From Pseudomonas protegens (GTDB lineage: Bacteria > Pseudomonadota > Gammaproteobacteria > Pseudomonadales > Pseudomonadaceae): a DNA stretch of 64,000 nt. The translations under genes were made by a program, and so were the position numbers. Under the pieces are notes generated by a model. The model saw only the letters and a list, made by a program, of their open reading frames with translations. It had not been told where the DNA came from and made no database searches. Location: contig NZ_CP031396.1 in NCBI RefSeq assembly GCF_003363755.1, positions 5,550,501 to 5,614,500 of the forward strand. The letters run 5' to 3'. This document shows, one piece after another, positions 8,599-15,989 of the stretch; the first letter of the stretch is position 1, and each line of letters opens with the position of its first letter.

Positions 8599-8625
8599 AG
8601 CCCGTTCCCCAGCGGGCTTTTTTTT
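8599..8625 (+). terminator. intrinsic terminator with no gene directly upstream
   Basis: AGCCCG and CGGGCT form a 6-bp stem with loop TTCCCCAG, followed by eight T. The nearest plus-strand stop is 234 bases upstream (the lipoprotein). It may end that transcript or an unseen small RNA in 8366-8598. Confidence 0.75.
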
Positions 8626-8651
8626 GCGCGACGATAAAACTCTTTTAGAAT
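8624..8651 (+). promoter_or_regulatory. candidate promoter of the glycine-zipper gene
   Basis: TTGCGC and TAGAAT are separated by 16 bases. The predicted transcript would start near 8658 and carry a leader of about 105 bases before the start codon at 8763. Confidence 0.4.
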
Positions 8652-8657
8652 CCGCGG

Positions 8658-8762
8658 TCCAACCCACCGGAGAGCAACCGGGTGTTGCCGTTACGCTCCG
8701 CAGCGGGTGGCGCGCGCTGGGCTTTTGTGTCAGTTCGACAGTCTTTTTTTGAGGTTCAAGTC
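8658..8762 (+). promoter_or_regulatory. structured GC-rich 5' leader
   Basis: Nested complementarity is visible: CCACC (8664-8668) with GGTGG (8706-8710), GGAG (8669-8672) with CTCC (8696-8699), and an inner hairpin GCAAC-CGGGT-GTTGC (8674-8688). A small hairpin before a T-run (TGTC-AGTTC-GACA then GTCTTTTTTT) lies just ahead of the ribosome site GAGG. The role is unknown. Confidence 0.35.
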
Positions 8763-9128
8763 ATGCGTTCAACTTTACCTGCCCTGGTTGTAGGACTTCT
8801 GCTGGCTCAAGGTGCGATGGCTGGCGATGGCACTGCCGCCATTGGTGGTGGTCTTGGCGGTGCGCTGGGTAATGTGGTCGGGCAACAGCTCGGCGGCAGC
8901 ACCGGGGCGGCTATTGGTGCGGGTGTGGCCGGGGCGGCCGGTAGTGCGGCGGGTGCGCGCAAGGGCAGTCGGACCAAGGCTGCGATTGGCGGTGGCCTGG
9001 GCTCGGCCGGTGGCTCGCTGATCGGCAATCACCTGGGCGGCAGCACTGGGTCCACCGTGGGTGCCGGCATTGGTGGTGCAGCGGGTGGTGCCCTGGGGAG
9101 CAGCATGGGGCACAAGAAGCGTCATTGA
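8763..9128 (+). CDS. secreted glycine-zipper protein with internal duplication
   Basis: A 121-residue protein. A Sec signal peptide (residues 1-20, ending QGAMA) is followed by two copies of a Gly-zipper unit of about 45 residues: residues 25-71 and 73 to the end share AAIGGGLG, then LGGSTG, then GAG. A short basic linker (ARKGSRTK) separates them and the tail is GHKKRH. Such GxxxG repeats form membrane-inserting helical hairpins. The ATG at 8763 is preceded by GAGG. It has a structured leader and its own terminator. A structural outer-membrane or envelope role is inferred; no enzyme function is implied. Confidence 0.8.
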   Translation: MRSTLPALVVGLLLAQGAMAGDGTAAIGGGLGGALGNVVGQQLGGSTGAAIGAGVAGAAGSAAGARKGSRTKAAIGGGLGSAGGSLIGNHLGGSTGSTVGAGIGGAAGGALGSSMGHKKRH

Positions 9129-9151
9129 TTTAGGCTCTCGTTCAAAAATAG

Positions 9152-9174
9152 CCCGGCCCCGCGCCGGGTTTTTT
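9152..9174 (+). terminator. Rho-independent terminator
   Basis: CCCGGC and GCCGGG form a 6-bp GC stem with loop CCCGC, followed by six T, 23 bases after the glycine-zipper stop. Confidence 0.88.
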
Positions 9175-9238
9175 GTGCGCGTTGCCCAGGGCTTCGCCAT
9201 ACTTGATGCAGCCCGTCCCGCTGTTTAAGGAGAGGATC

Positions 9239-9400
9239 ATGCCCCGTGAAATGCCCGCTAATGTCGAGCCCGGCCCAGCGTCACCGTTGGTGATCAACGA
9301 CCCGGGGAATGAAGATCCCGGCTCCTTGATGGATGATGCGCTGGTGCCACTGCAGGAAGGGCCTGAAGAAGGAGAGAGCGAGCTCGATCCTGGCGACTGA
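9239..9400 (+). CDS. small acidic protein (53 aa), unknown
   Basis: A 53-residue protein, MPREMPANVEPGPASP and onward, rich in Pro, Glu and Asp and ending EGESELDPGD. AAGGAG lies seven bases before the ATG. It is expected to be intrinsically disordered and strongly acidic, with no signal peptide or membrane segment. Similar short acidic proteins are common unknowns in Pseudomonas. It lies alone between the glycine-zipper gene and the HAD phosphatase gene. Confidence 0.6.
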   Translation: MPREMPANVEPGPASPLVINDPGNEDPGSLMDDALVPLQEGPEEGESELDPGD

Positions 9401-9559
9401 AACTATCCCGCCTCTCGCACTCTGTGCCTTGCCCCTCGGTTGCTCCTGACCCAGCCCCGCCGCTATGCTGCTGAATCCTTTAATTGACGCGTTGCCGAAC
9501 ATAACGGGCCGTACCTGAGCCGCTCCCTGGAATGTACTTTTGCTAACGGATCAGATGCG

Positions 9560-10255
9560 ATGAATGCACAGTTGAATGATTTGGGACCGATCAAGGCGGT
9601 CATTTTCGATATGGACGGTCTGCTCCTGGATACCGAAGGTATCTACACCGAGATCACGCAGTTGATCGCCGAGCGTTATGGCCGCACCTACGATTGGACC
9701 ATCAAGCAAAACATTATCGGACGTGGTGCCGCCGATCTGGCGCGTTACGTGGTCGAGGCCCTGGACCTGCCCATCAGCGCCGAAGAGTTCCTGGTCATGC
9801 GCGAGCCCTTGATGCGTGAGCGCTTTCCTCGCGCCGAGGCCATGCCGGGGGCTCAGCAACTGGTACGCCATTTGAAGCAGCACCAGGTGCCAATCGCAGT
9901 GGGCACCAGTTCGTCGCAGAAGTCCTTCGGCGAGAAAATCACCCGCCATGGCGATTGGTTTGCGCTGTTCGACACCATTGTCACCGCCGATGACCCGGAA
10001 GTGACGGCGGCCAAGCCGGCGCCGGATATCTTCCTCACCGCGGCCCGGCGCCTGGGGGTAGCCCCAGGGGAGTGCCTGGTGTTCGAGGACTCGCCCTTTG
10101 GCGTGACGGCTGCCAAGGCCGCAGGGATGCGGGTGCTTGCGGTGCCCGATCCGGCCATGGCGGATAGCAAGTTCGCCCACGCTGACGGGATTCTGCGCTC
10201 GCTCACGGGGTTTCAGCCCGCCGCCTGTGGTTTGCCGCATCTGGTGTGGGCCTGA
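9560..10255 (+). CDS. HAD-superfamily (subfamily IA) phosphatase
   Basis: A 231-residue haloacid-dehalogenase-fold hydrolase. Motif I is VIFDMDGLLLDTE (nucleophile and acid Asp, residues 14-26), motif II is the Thr/Ser in VGTSSS, motif III is Lys in AAKPAPDIF, and motif IV is VFEDSPFG. A helical cap lies between motifs I and II. The sequence is closest in feel to the GS1/HDHD1 (pseudouridine-5'-phosphatase) and beta-phosphoglucomutase group. The substrate is uncertain, so no symbol is given. It ends in a strong terminator. Confidence 0.88.
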   Translation: MNAQLNDLGPIKAVIFDMDGLLLDTEGIYTEITQLIAERYGRTYDWTIKQNIIGRGAADLARYVVEALDLPISAEEFLVMREPLMRERFPRAEAMPGAQQLVRHLKQHQVPIAVGTSSSQKSFGEKITRHGDWFALFDTIVTADDPEVTAAKPAPDIFLTAARRLGVAPGECLVFEDSPFGVTAAKAAGMRVLAVPDPAMADSKFAHADGILRSLTGFQPAACGLPHLVWA

Positions 10256-10342
10256 GGTCGCAAGGAAACGGGTAGGGAGAAAGGAAGGCGTTGCCAGCCG
10301 GTTCGCCCTCTGCGGCAGCCGTTGGCGGATGCCGCGCAAGCA

Positions 10343-10377
10343 ACCGGGCCACCCGCTACAGGTGGTCCGGTTTTTTT
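10343..10377 (+). terminator. Rho-independent terminator of the HAD gene
   Basis: ACCGGGCCACC pairs with GGTGGTCCGGT (11 bp with one G-T pair), loop CGCTACA, then seven T. Confidence 0.9.
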
Positions 10378-10388
10378 GCGTTGACGGA

Positions 10389-11135
10389 TCAGGCGCTGAA
10401 ACCGCCATCGATGCTCAAGCTGGCGCCAGTGATGTAGGCCGCTTCGGGCCCGGCGAGATAGGCCACGAAGCCAGCGATTTCTTCGGCGCGGCCATAGCGA
10501 CGCACGGCCATGAGATCCAGCAGGCTTTCGGCAAAGGCGCCGTCGGCCGGGTTCATGTCGGTGTCCACCGGGCCGGGCTGGACGTTGTTGATGGTGATGC
10601 CCCGTGGTCCCAGGTCCCGCGCCAGGCCTTTGGTCAGGCCCACCAGCGCGGCCTTGCTCATGGCGTAGGGACCGCCACCGGCGAAGGGCATGCGCTCGGC
10701 ATTGGTGCTGCCGATATTGATGATGCGTCCGCCTTCGCCCATGTGCCGCGCAGCCTCCTGGGTGGCGATGAATACGCTGCGGATATTGATGGCCAGGGTC
10801 TGGTCAAAGTCTTCCAGCTTGAACTCGTCCAGCGGGGCCATTGCCAGGACCCCGGCATTGTTGACCAGGATGTCGAGGCCGCCGAAGGCCTGGGCGGTAC
10901 GTTGCACGGCCTCCCGAATGGCGTCGGCGTCGGCGCTGTCGGCCTGAATGGCCAGGGCCTTGCCGCCCTTGGCGATGATGCTGTCCTGCAGGGTCTGGGC
11001 CTTGCTCGCGGAGCTGACATAGGTGAAGGCGACGCTGGCGCCTTCGGCGGCCAGGCGCTCGACGATGGCGGCGCCGATACCGCGGGAACCGCCTTGGATC
11101 AAGGCCACTTTGCCGCTGAGGTTGTGCTTGCTCAT
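10389..11135 (-). CDS. short-chain dehydrogenase/reductase (SDR)
   Basis: A classical SDR of 248 residues. The cofactor loop is GGSRGIGAA (near residue 15), NNAG is at about 90, the catalytic Ser lies in the IGSTNAERM stretch, and Tyr-x3-Lys is YAMSK near residue 158. The C-terminus GASLSIDGGFSA is typical of 3-oxoacyl-ACP reductase-like SDRs. It is divergent from a LysR regulator with 126 bases between the two starts, so that regulator probably controls it. The substrate is unknown. Confidence 0.9.
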   Translation of the reverse strand: MSKHNLSGKVALIQGGSRGIGAAIVERLAAEGASVAFTYVSSASKAQTLQDSIIAKGGKALAIQADSADADAIREAVQRTAQAFGGLDILVNNAGVLAMAPLDEFKLEDFDQTLAINIRSVFIATQEAARHMGEGGRIINIGSTNAERMPFAGGGPYAMSKAALVGLTKGLARDLGPRGITINNVQPGPVDTDMNPADGAFAESLLDLMAVRRYGRAEEIAGFVAYLAGPEAAYITGASLSIDGGFSA

Positions 11136-11261
11136 GTGTTTCTCCAGAGATTCAAGGTCGGGTTGCCTTGTACTTGGCGTCGAGTATCGACTGCTGATTG
11201 GCCGCTGTGTAGCGGGTAATTCCTATACTCTGTGTAAACCAAAAGTATGGAATGGTCGGTG

Positions 11262-12185
11262 ATGGAAGCTTTCGGCAGTATCGAATGTTTTGTCCGCAGC
11301 GCTGAAGTCGGCAGCTTTGCCGAGGCGGCGCGACGCCTGGGATTGACCCCGGCCGCGGTGGGGAAGAGCGTAGCCAAGCTGGAGGCGCGGGTGGGTGTGC
11401 GTCTATTCCAGCGCAGTACCCGGCGTTTGACCCTGACCGAGGCCGGACGCTTGTTCCTGGCAGAAGTCAGCGACAGCCTGCAGACCATCCAGAATGCCGT
11501 GAGCAGCCTGTCCACCGTCCAGGGGCGCCCGGCAGGCACGCTCAAGGTCAGCATGGGAACGGTATTTGGCTGTTTTTACATCGTGCCGATGCTCGCCAGC
11601 TTCCTGCAGCGTTACCCGGACATCCAGCCGGACTGGCATTTCGACAATCGCCAGGTGGACCTGATCGGCCAGGGCTTCGATGCCGCCATCGGTGGCGGTT
11701 TCGAGTTGCCACAAGGGGTGGTCGCCCGGCGCCTGGCACCGGCCCATCGGGTGCTGGTGGCCAGCCCGGCCTATCTCGCGGGGCGAGCGCCGATCCGTGA
11801 TCCGGAGGACCTGCAGCATTGCCGGGGGATCCTGATCCGTTCTCCGCAGACCGGCCGCATCCGTCCCTGGCAACTCAGCGGGCGCGGCGGTGGCGTGCGC
11901 CCTTTGGAGCTCAAGGCCAGCATGACCATGAGTGATTCCGAAGCCGCCTGCGTGGCGGCCGCCCAGGACCTGGGGTTGGCTCTGGTGAGCATGCCGTTTG
12001 CCGTCAACTACCTGCGTTCCGGCGCGCTGCAACGGGTCTTGCCGGATTGGTACGTCGATGATGGCTACACCTCGATCTACTACGCCGAGCACAAGATGCT
12101 CCCGGGCAAGACCCGGGCTTTTGTCGACTTCGTCATCGAGCAGTTCGCCGAACAGGGCCTGGCGCAAACCTTCAGCGCCCTGTAG
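11262..12185 (+). CDS. LysR-family transcriptional regulator
   Basis: A 307-residue LysR regulator: an N-terminal winged helix-turn-helix (MEAFGSIECFVRSAEVGSF, then AARRLGLTPAAVGKSVAKLE) and a C-terminal effector-binding domain (from about residue 90). The ATG at 11262 is preferred over one at 11247 because GGAATGG precedes it and the family start is one or two residues before the first helix. Its divergent position next to the SDR gene suggests it regulates that gene and itself. The GRPAGTLKVSMG segment matches the CrgA/YafC-like subgroup. Confidence 0.92.
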   Translation: MEAFGSIECFVRSAEVGSFAEAARRLGLTPAAVGKSVAKLEARVGVRLFQRSTRRLTLTEAGRLFLAEVSDSLQTIQNAVSSLSTVQGRPAGTLKVSMGTVFGCFYIVPMLASFLQRYPDIQPDWHFDNRQVDLIGQGFDAAIGGGFELPQGVVARRLAPAHRVLVASPAYLAGRAPIRDPEDLQHCRGILIRSPQTGRIRPWQLSGRGGGVRPLELKASMTMSDSEAACVAAAQDLGLALVSMPFAVNYLRSGALQRVLPDWYVDDGYTSIYYAEHKMLPGKTRAFVDFVIEQFAEQGLAQTFSAL

Positions 12186-12207
12186 GCGCCGTCTGGCTGG
12201 CAACCCC

Positions 12208-12230
12208 GGGCGCTGGCTAACTCAGCGCCC
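12208..12230. terminator. hairpin between convergent genes
   Basis: GGGCGCTG pairs with CAGCGCCC (8 bp) around GCTAACT. The right arm includes the stop codon of the racemase gene on the minus strand. No T-run is present. Confidence 0.4.
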
Positions 12231-12950
12231 CAAACGCAGCGGCCAGCCAACCACCTTTTTCGGTCGCGGCGTCGCATAGGTCCGCACCTTCGAGGTGGAC
12301 AGCCCCAGGCGTACCAGGGACTCGGCGATGGTCACCGCCGCCGTGACCCCATCCACCACCGGCACTCCGGTGCGCTGGCGAATCTGTTCATCCAGCCCGG
12401 CCATGCCGCCACAGCCCAGGCAGATGACCTCGGCCTTGTCCTGGGTTACCGCCAGTTCGGCCTGGTGCACGATGGACTCCACCGCCCGCAGCGGGTCTTC
12501 CTCCAACTCCAGCACCGCGAGGCCGCTGGCTCGTACCGAAGCGCAGCGCTCATAGAGGCCGGACAGCTTGAGCCGGTCCTCGATCAGCGGCACGGTGCGA
12601 TCCAGGGTGGTCACCACCGAGTAGGCATGGCCGAGGAACATCGCGGTGCTGGCGGCGGCGTCGGTGATGTCCACCACCGGCACATTCAGCAACTCCTGCA
12701 GGCCCTCGCGGCCGTGCTCGCCGTAACCGGCCTGGATCACTGCGTCATAGGGCTGGTCGTAGGCCAGCACCCGATCCATCACGGCGATGGCCGCCAGGTA
12801 GCTTTCGAAGTTGCCTTCCACCGATTCGGCGCCGAAGTAGGGGGTCAAACCGACGATTTCCGTTCCCGGTGCCGCCACGCTTTGCGCCTGGCGGGCGATG
12901 GCCTGGGTGATGGAGTCGGTGGTGTTGACGTTGACCACGAGAATGCGCAT
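12222..12950 (-). CDS. Asp/Glu/hydantoin racemase family protein
   Basis: A 242-residue racemase of the aspartate/glutamate/hydantoin superfamily, resembling allantoin and 5-substituted hydantoin racemases (HyuE-like). It starts MRILVVNVNTTDSIT. The first catalytic-cysteine region of many family members is replaced here by YGEHGREG, while the second thiol CLGCGGMAG is present near residue 185. AAGGA precedes the ATG at 12950. It follows the NCS1 permease gene by 55 bases on the same strand, so uptake and racemisation of an allantoin- or hydantoin-type compound are probably coupled. The lack of an obvious first cysteine deserves a check. Confidence 0.82.
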   Translation of the reverse strand: MRILVVNVNTTDSITQAIARQAQSVAAPGTEIVGLTPYFGAESVEGNFESYLAAIAVMDRVLAYDQPYDAVIQAGYGEHGREGLQELLNVPVVDITDAAASTAMFLGHAYSVVTTLDRTVPLIEDRLKLSGLYERCASVRASGLAVLELEEDPLRAVESIVHQAELAVTQDKAEVICLGCGGMAGLDEQIRQRTGVPVVDGVTAAVTIAESLVRLGLSTSKVRTYATPRPKKVVGWPLRLGR

Positions 12951-13005
12951 GGGGGTTCCTTGCTGGTTGGGCAGTTCAAGGCCCGGCGCACCGGGCCGTT
13001 CAGGT

Positions 13006-14553
13006 TCAATGACTGATGTTGTCCACGGCGATGGATTCGCCGCTGACATCGGCGTACCCGGGTTGGCGCTTGGCGATGATCAGGTACAGCAGGCCGGCGA
13101 TACCGGCACCGATCAGCCAGGAAAACGGCGAGACGCTGGCGAAGCCCGGCACCAGGGCCAGCACAATGGCAATCAGCGCCGCGGGCACGAAGGCCGCCAC
13201 CGCCCGCAGATTGACCCCGCGGCTGTAGAAGTACGCGCCTTGCGGGTCTTCGCTGTACAGCTGCGGCACGTGGATCCGGGCTTTGCGCAGGATCCAGTAG
13301 TCCACCATGATCACCCCGTACAACGGGCCGAGCAGTGCGCCCAGGCCGGAGAGGAAGTACACGATCACCAGCGGGCTGTTGTACAGGTTCCACGGCAGGA
13401 TCAGCACCGCCAGCGCCGCACTGATCAGCCCGGCGCGGCGGAAGGTCAGGTACTTGGGGGCCAGGTTGCTGAGGACGAAGGCCGGGGCGACGAAGTTGGC
13501 CATGATGTTCACCGCCACGGTGACGATCAGGAAGGCCAGGCAGCCCAGCACCAGAAACAGCGTATTGGGGATCGAGGCGATGATCTGGGTCGGGCTTTCG
13601 ATGACCTGGCCGTTGATCTGGAACTGCGCGCCGCACAGCAGCACGGTGATGGTGGCAAACACCAGGATGTTCACCGGCAGGCCCCAGAAGTTGCCGACCT
13701 TGATGGTCTTGCGGCACGGCGAGGAGCGCGCGAAGTCGCAGAAATTGAGGATCAGCGTGCCGTAGATCGCCAGCCACAATGCGCCGCCGGCGAAGATCTG
13801 CCGCCACATTTCTCCGCCGGTCAAAGGTTCGCGGATCGACCAGGCAATCTGCCCGTCGGCCTGGGTGTACATCCACCCGGCGAGGCAGGCCACGGTCAGC
13901 AGAATGATCGGCCCGGCGAAGGCTTCGTAGCGGCGGATCATCTCCATGCCGTAGGCGAGGATCACCAGTTGCACCAGCCAGATCACCACGAAACAGGCCC
14001 AGCCCAGGGTCGAGAGGCCGAGGATCGAGTTGTGGTCGTAGTCGGCGAACCCCGGATGAATGGCCGTAAGCAACACGCGAAATACCACCGAGGCCAGGTA
14101 GGTCTGGATGCCGAACCAGGCGATGGCGATCACCGCGCGGATCAGTGCCGGTATCTGCGCGCCATGGATGCCGAAGCTGATGCGGCTGATCACCGGGAAC
14201 GGCACCCCGGTCTTCTGTCCCATGTAGCCGGACAGGTTCATGAAGAAGTACACCAGCGCCGCGCCTATTCCCAGCGACAGGAGGATCTGCCAGCCACCCA
14301 GGCCCAGGGCGTAGAGGCCGATGGCAAAGGAGTAGTTGGCGATGTTGTGCACATCGTTGGTCCACAGGGCAAAGATGCTGTAGCCACCCCAGCGCCGGCC
14401 TTCGACCTTGGTTGGCGCCAGGTCGCGGTTGTGCAGGCGCGGGCTGAGGATGACGCTGTCCGGGTCGGTTGTGGCGATGGGCTGTTGCAGGTGGTGCGAG
14501 TGCGGCGAGGAGGGCAGATCCAGTGCGATGTTGTTGGAAGGGCTGGTGTGCAT
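13006..14553 (-). CDS. NCS1 nucleobase/hydantoin:cation symporter
   Basis: A 515-residue inner-membrane permease of the nucleobase:cation symporter-1 family (Mhp1, PucI, CodB relatives) with about twelve transmembrane segments. Family landmarks include the N-terminal SPRLHNRDLAPTK, then WTNDVHNIANYSF in helix 1, GIHGAQIPALIR, and NFCDFAR. The ATG at 14553 is chosen because AGGAG precedes it; the frame continues upstream only by a rare extension. It forms an operon with the racemase gene. The likely substrate is allantoin, hydantoin or a pyrimidine base. Upstream lies the palindromic operator at 14694-14724. Confidence 0.9.
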   Translation of the reverse strand: MHTSPSNNIALDLPSSPHSHHLQQPIATTDPDSVILSPRLHNRDLAPTKVEGRRWGGYSIFALWTNDVHNIANYSFAIGLYALGLGGWQILLSLGIGAALVYFFMNLSGYMGQKTGVPFPVISRISFGIHGAQIPALIRAVIAIAWFGIQTYLASVVFRVLLTAIHPGFADYDHNSILGLSTLGWACFVVIWLVQLVILAYGMEMIRRYEAFAGPIILLTVACLAGWMYTQADGQIAWSIREPLTGGEMWRQIFAGGALWLAIYGTLILNFCDFARSSPCRKTIKVGNFWGLPVNILVFATITVLLCGAQFQINGQVIESPTQIIASIPNTLFLVLGCLAFLIVTVAVNIMANFVAPAFVLSNLAPKYLTFRRAGLISAALAVLILPWNLYNSPLVIVYFLSGLGALLGPLYGVIMVDYWILRKARIHVPQLYSEDPQGAYFYSRGVNLRAVAAFVPAALIAIVLALVPGFASVSPFSWLIGAGIAGLLYLIIAKRQPGYADVSGESIAVDNISH

Positions 14554-14693
14554 TCCGGCGGCTCCTGATTCCGGCCCCGGATGACTGTGCTTGAGCGCAA
14601 GGCTCGACAATCTTCGTCGCAGGGGCGGAATCACTGGGTTCTGGGCATCTGCAGCTTGAGTCGTGGATCAGGCGTGCGGACGGTTAGTGTATG

Positions 14694-14724
14694 TATGTTT
14701 TGCTATTTTTGTATACAAAACATA
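14694..14724. promoter_or_regulatory. operator-like palindrome upstream of the NCS1 operon
   Basis: TATGTTTTG and CAAAACATA are a perfect 9-bp inverted repeat with a 13-base spacer. Within it is a second, overlapping perfect palindrome TTTTGTATACAAAA (14707-14720), the pattern bound by FadR-type GntR repressors. No GntR gene is adjacent. Confidence 0.55.
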
Positions 14725-14939
14725 GGTCGACTAAAGCCACTTCTGTGCCAGTTTTGAAACTATGAAATCGGCTGCTGATTTCGTTTTGTTATGGTCTGCT
14801 CCTAACTGTATGAAACACATGGATTAAAAATTGACCGTTTGAACAGGTATTTATTTTTCGGCGGATGCGATTGGCTGTCGTATGAATGTTGACGGCAGAA
14901 AGGACTGTCACTTTTTGGGGCGGAGGGTGCTGAAAGTGC

Positions 14940-14974
14940 ACACATAAATGGAACCCTTGGTGACATTTATGTGT
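14940..14974. repeat. perfect 11-bp inverted repeat
   Basis: ACACATAAATG and CATTTATGTGT are separated by 13 bases (GAACCCTTGGTGA). The match extends to 14 bp with one mismatch. It lies in the 526-base non-coding interval between the NCS1 gene and cysH, without a T-run. Operator or recombination site are both possible. The interval 14725-14939 otherwise shows nothing. Confidence 0.6.
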
Positions 14975-15004
14975 ACAGGTTTTGCGGATGCGTCGGTTGG
15001 CGTT

Positions 15005-15062
15005 CCGTTTGCCGGCGAACGCGTCCTCAGGGTGAGGGGCTTTCGCCGGCAAGCCGGTTCCG
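15005..15062. repeat. REP palindrome pair
   Basis: Two inverted copies of the TTTGCCGGCGAA / TTCGCCGGCAAGCCGG motif typical of Pseudomonas REP elements, separated by about 25 bases, just beyond the cysH stop. Confidence 0.75.
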
Positions 15063-15079
15063 GGGGAGAAGGGGGAGGG

Positions 15080-15814
15080 TCAGGCTTTGCTGATGAGGTT
15101 GCCGGCGTGCAGGCCGCATTCCTTCTGGGTGGCTTCTTCCCACCACCAGCGGCCTTCGCGCTCGTGCTGGTTGGGCAGTACCGGGCGGGTGCAGGGCTCG
15201 CAGCCGATGCTGATGAAGCCGCGCTCATGCAGGCTGTTGTACGGCAGTTCGAGCATGCGGATGTAGCCCCAGATCTCTTCGCTGCTCATCTGCGCCAGCG
15301 GGTTGAACTTGTACAGCGGGCGTTCGGGGGTGGAGAAGGCGCTGTCGATCTCCAGCACCGTCACCTGGCTGCGGGTGCCCGGGCTCTGGTCGCGGCGCTG
15401 GCCGGTGGCCCAGGCGCTGACGGTGGACAGTTTGCGTCGCAGTGGCTCGATCTTGCGGATGCCGCAGCATTCGCCGTGGCCGTCCTTGTAGAAGCTGAAC
15501 AGGCCCTTTTCCTTGACGAAGGGTTCGAGCTTGCTGTGGTCCGGCGAGATCAGTTCGATGTCGATCTTGTAGTGTTCGCGCACCTGATCGATGAAGCGGT
15601 AGGTTTCCGGGTGCAGGCGCCCGGTGTCCAGGCTGAACACCTTGACGTTCTTGTTCAGCTTCCAGGCCATGTCCACCAGCACCACATCCTCGGCGCCGCT
15701 GAAGGAGATCCACAGGTCGTCACCGAACTGGGCAAAGGCCAGCTTGAGAATGTCCTGGGCGGATTTGTTGGCATAGGTCGCGGCGAGTTCAGCGACGTCG
15801 AACGATGGGGTCAT
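15080..15814 (-). CDS. cysH: adenylyl-/phosphoadenylylsulfate reductase
   Basis: A 244-residue thioredoxin- or glutaredoxin-dependent reductase of assimilatory sulfate reduction that produces sulfite. The P-loop-like SFSGAEDVVL (residues 38-47) and the DTGRLHPET region are conserved. The CC pair in GHGECCGIRK plus CEPC near the C-terminus supply four cysteines for a [4Fe-4S] cluster, which marks the APS-reducing type found in pseudomonads. The C-terminal catalytic Cys is in KECGLH. It is monocistronic and divergent from thrH. Confidence 0.95.
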   Translation of the reverse strand: MTPSFDVAELAATYANKSAQDILKLAFAQFGDDLWISFSGAEDVVLVDMAWKLNKNVKVFSLDTGRLHPETYRFIDQVREHYKIDIELISPDHSKLEPFVKEKGLFSFYKDGHGECCGIRKIEPLRRKLSTVSAWATGQRRDQSPGTRSQVTVLEIDSAFSTPERPLYKFNPLAQMSSEEIWGYIRMLELPYNSLHERGFISIGCEPCTRPVLPNQHEREGRWWWEEATQKECGLHAGNLISKA

Positions 15815-15989
15815 CAGGGCGGTTTCCTACAGGTCGGTGGCGCTGTGCGCTCTATAGGGGGGCGATCTTAACAAAATCCACCCGGCCCTGGCGCGCTCCT
15901 CTGCGTTGCGCCTGCGCAGGCGAATCGCTAGAGTTCGGCAGTCCTTTTGCTCGCTCAACTTCAATAATCAGAACCAATGGGAGTGTCTT

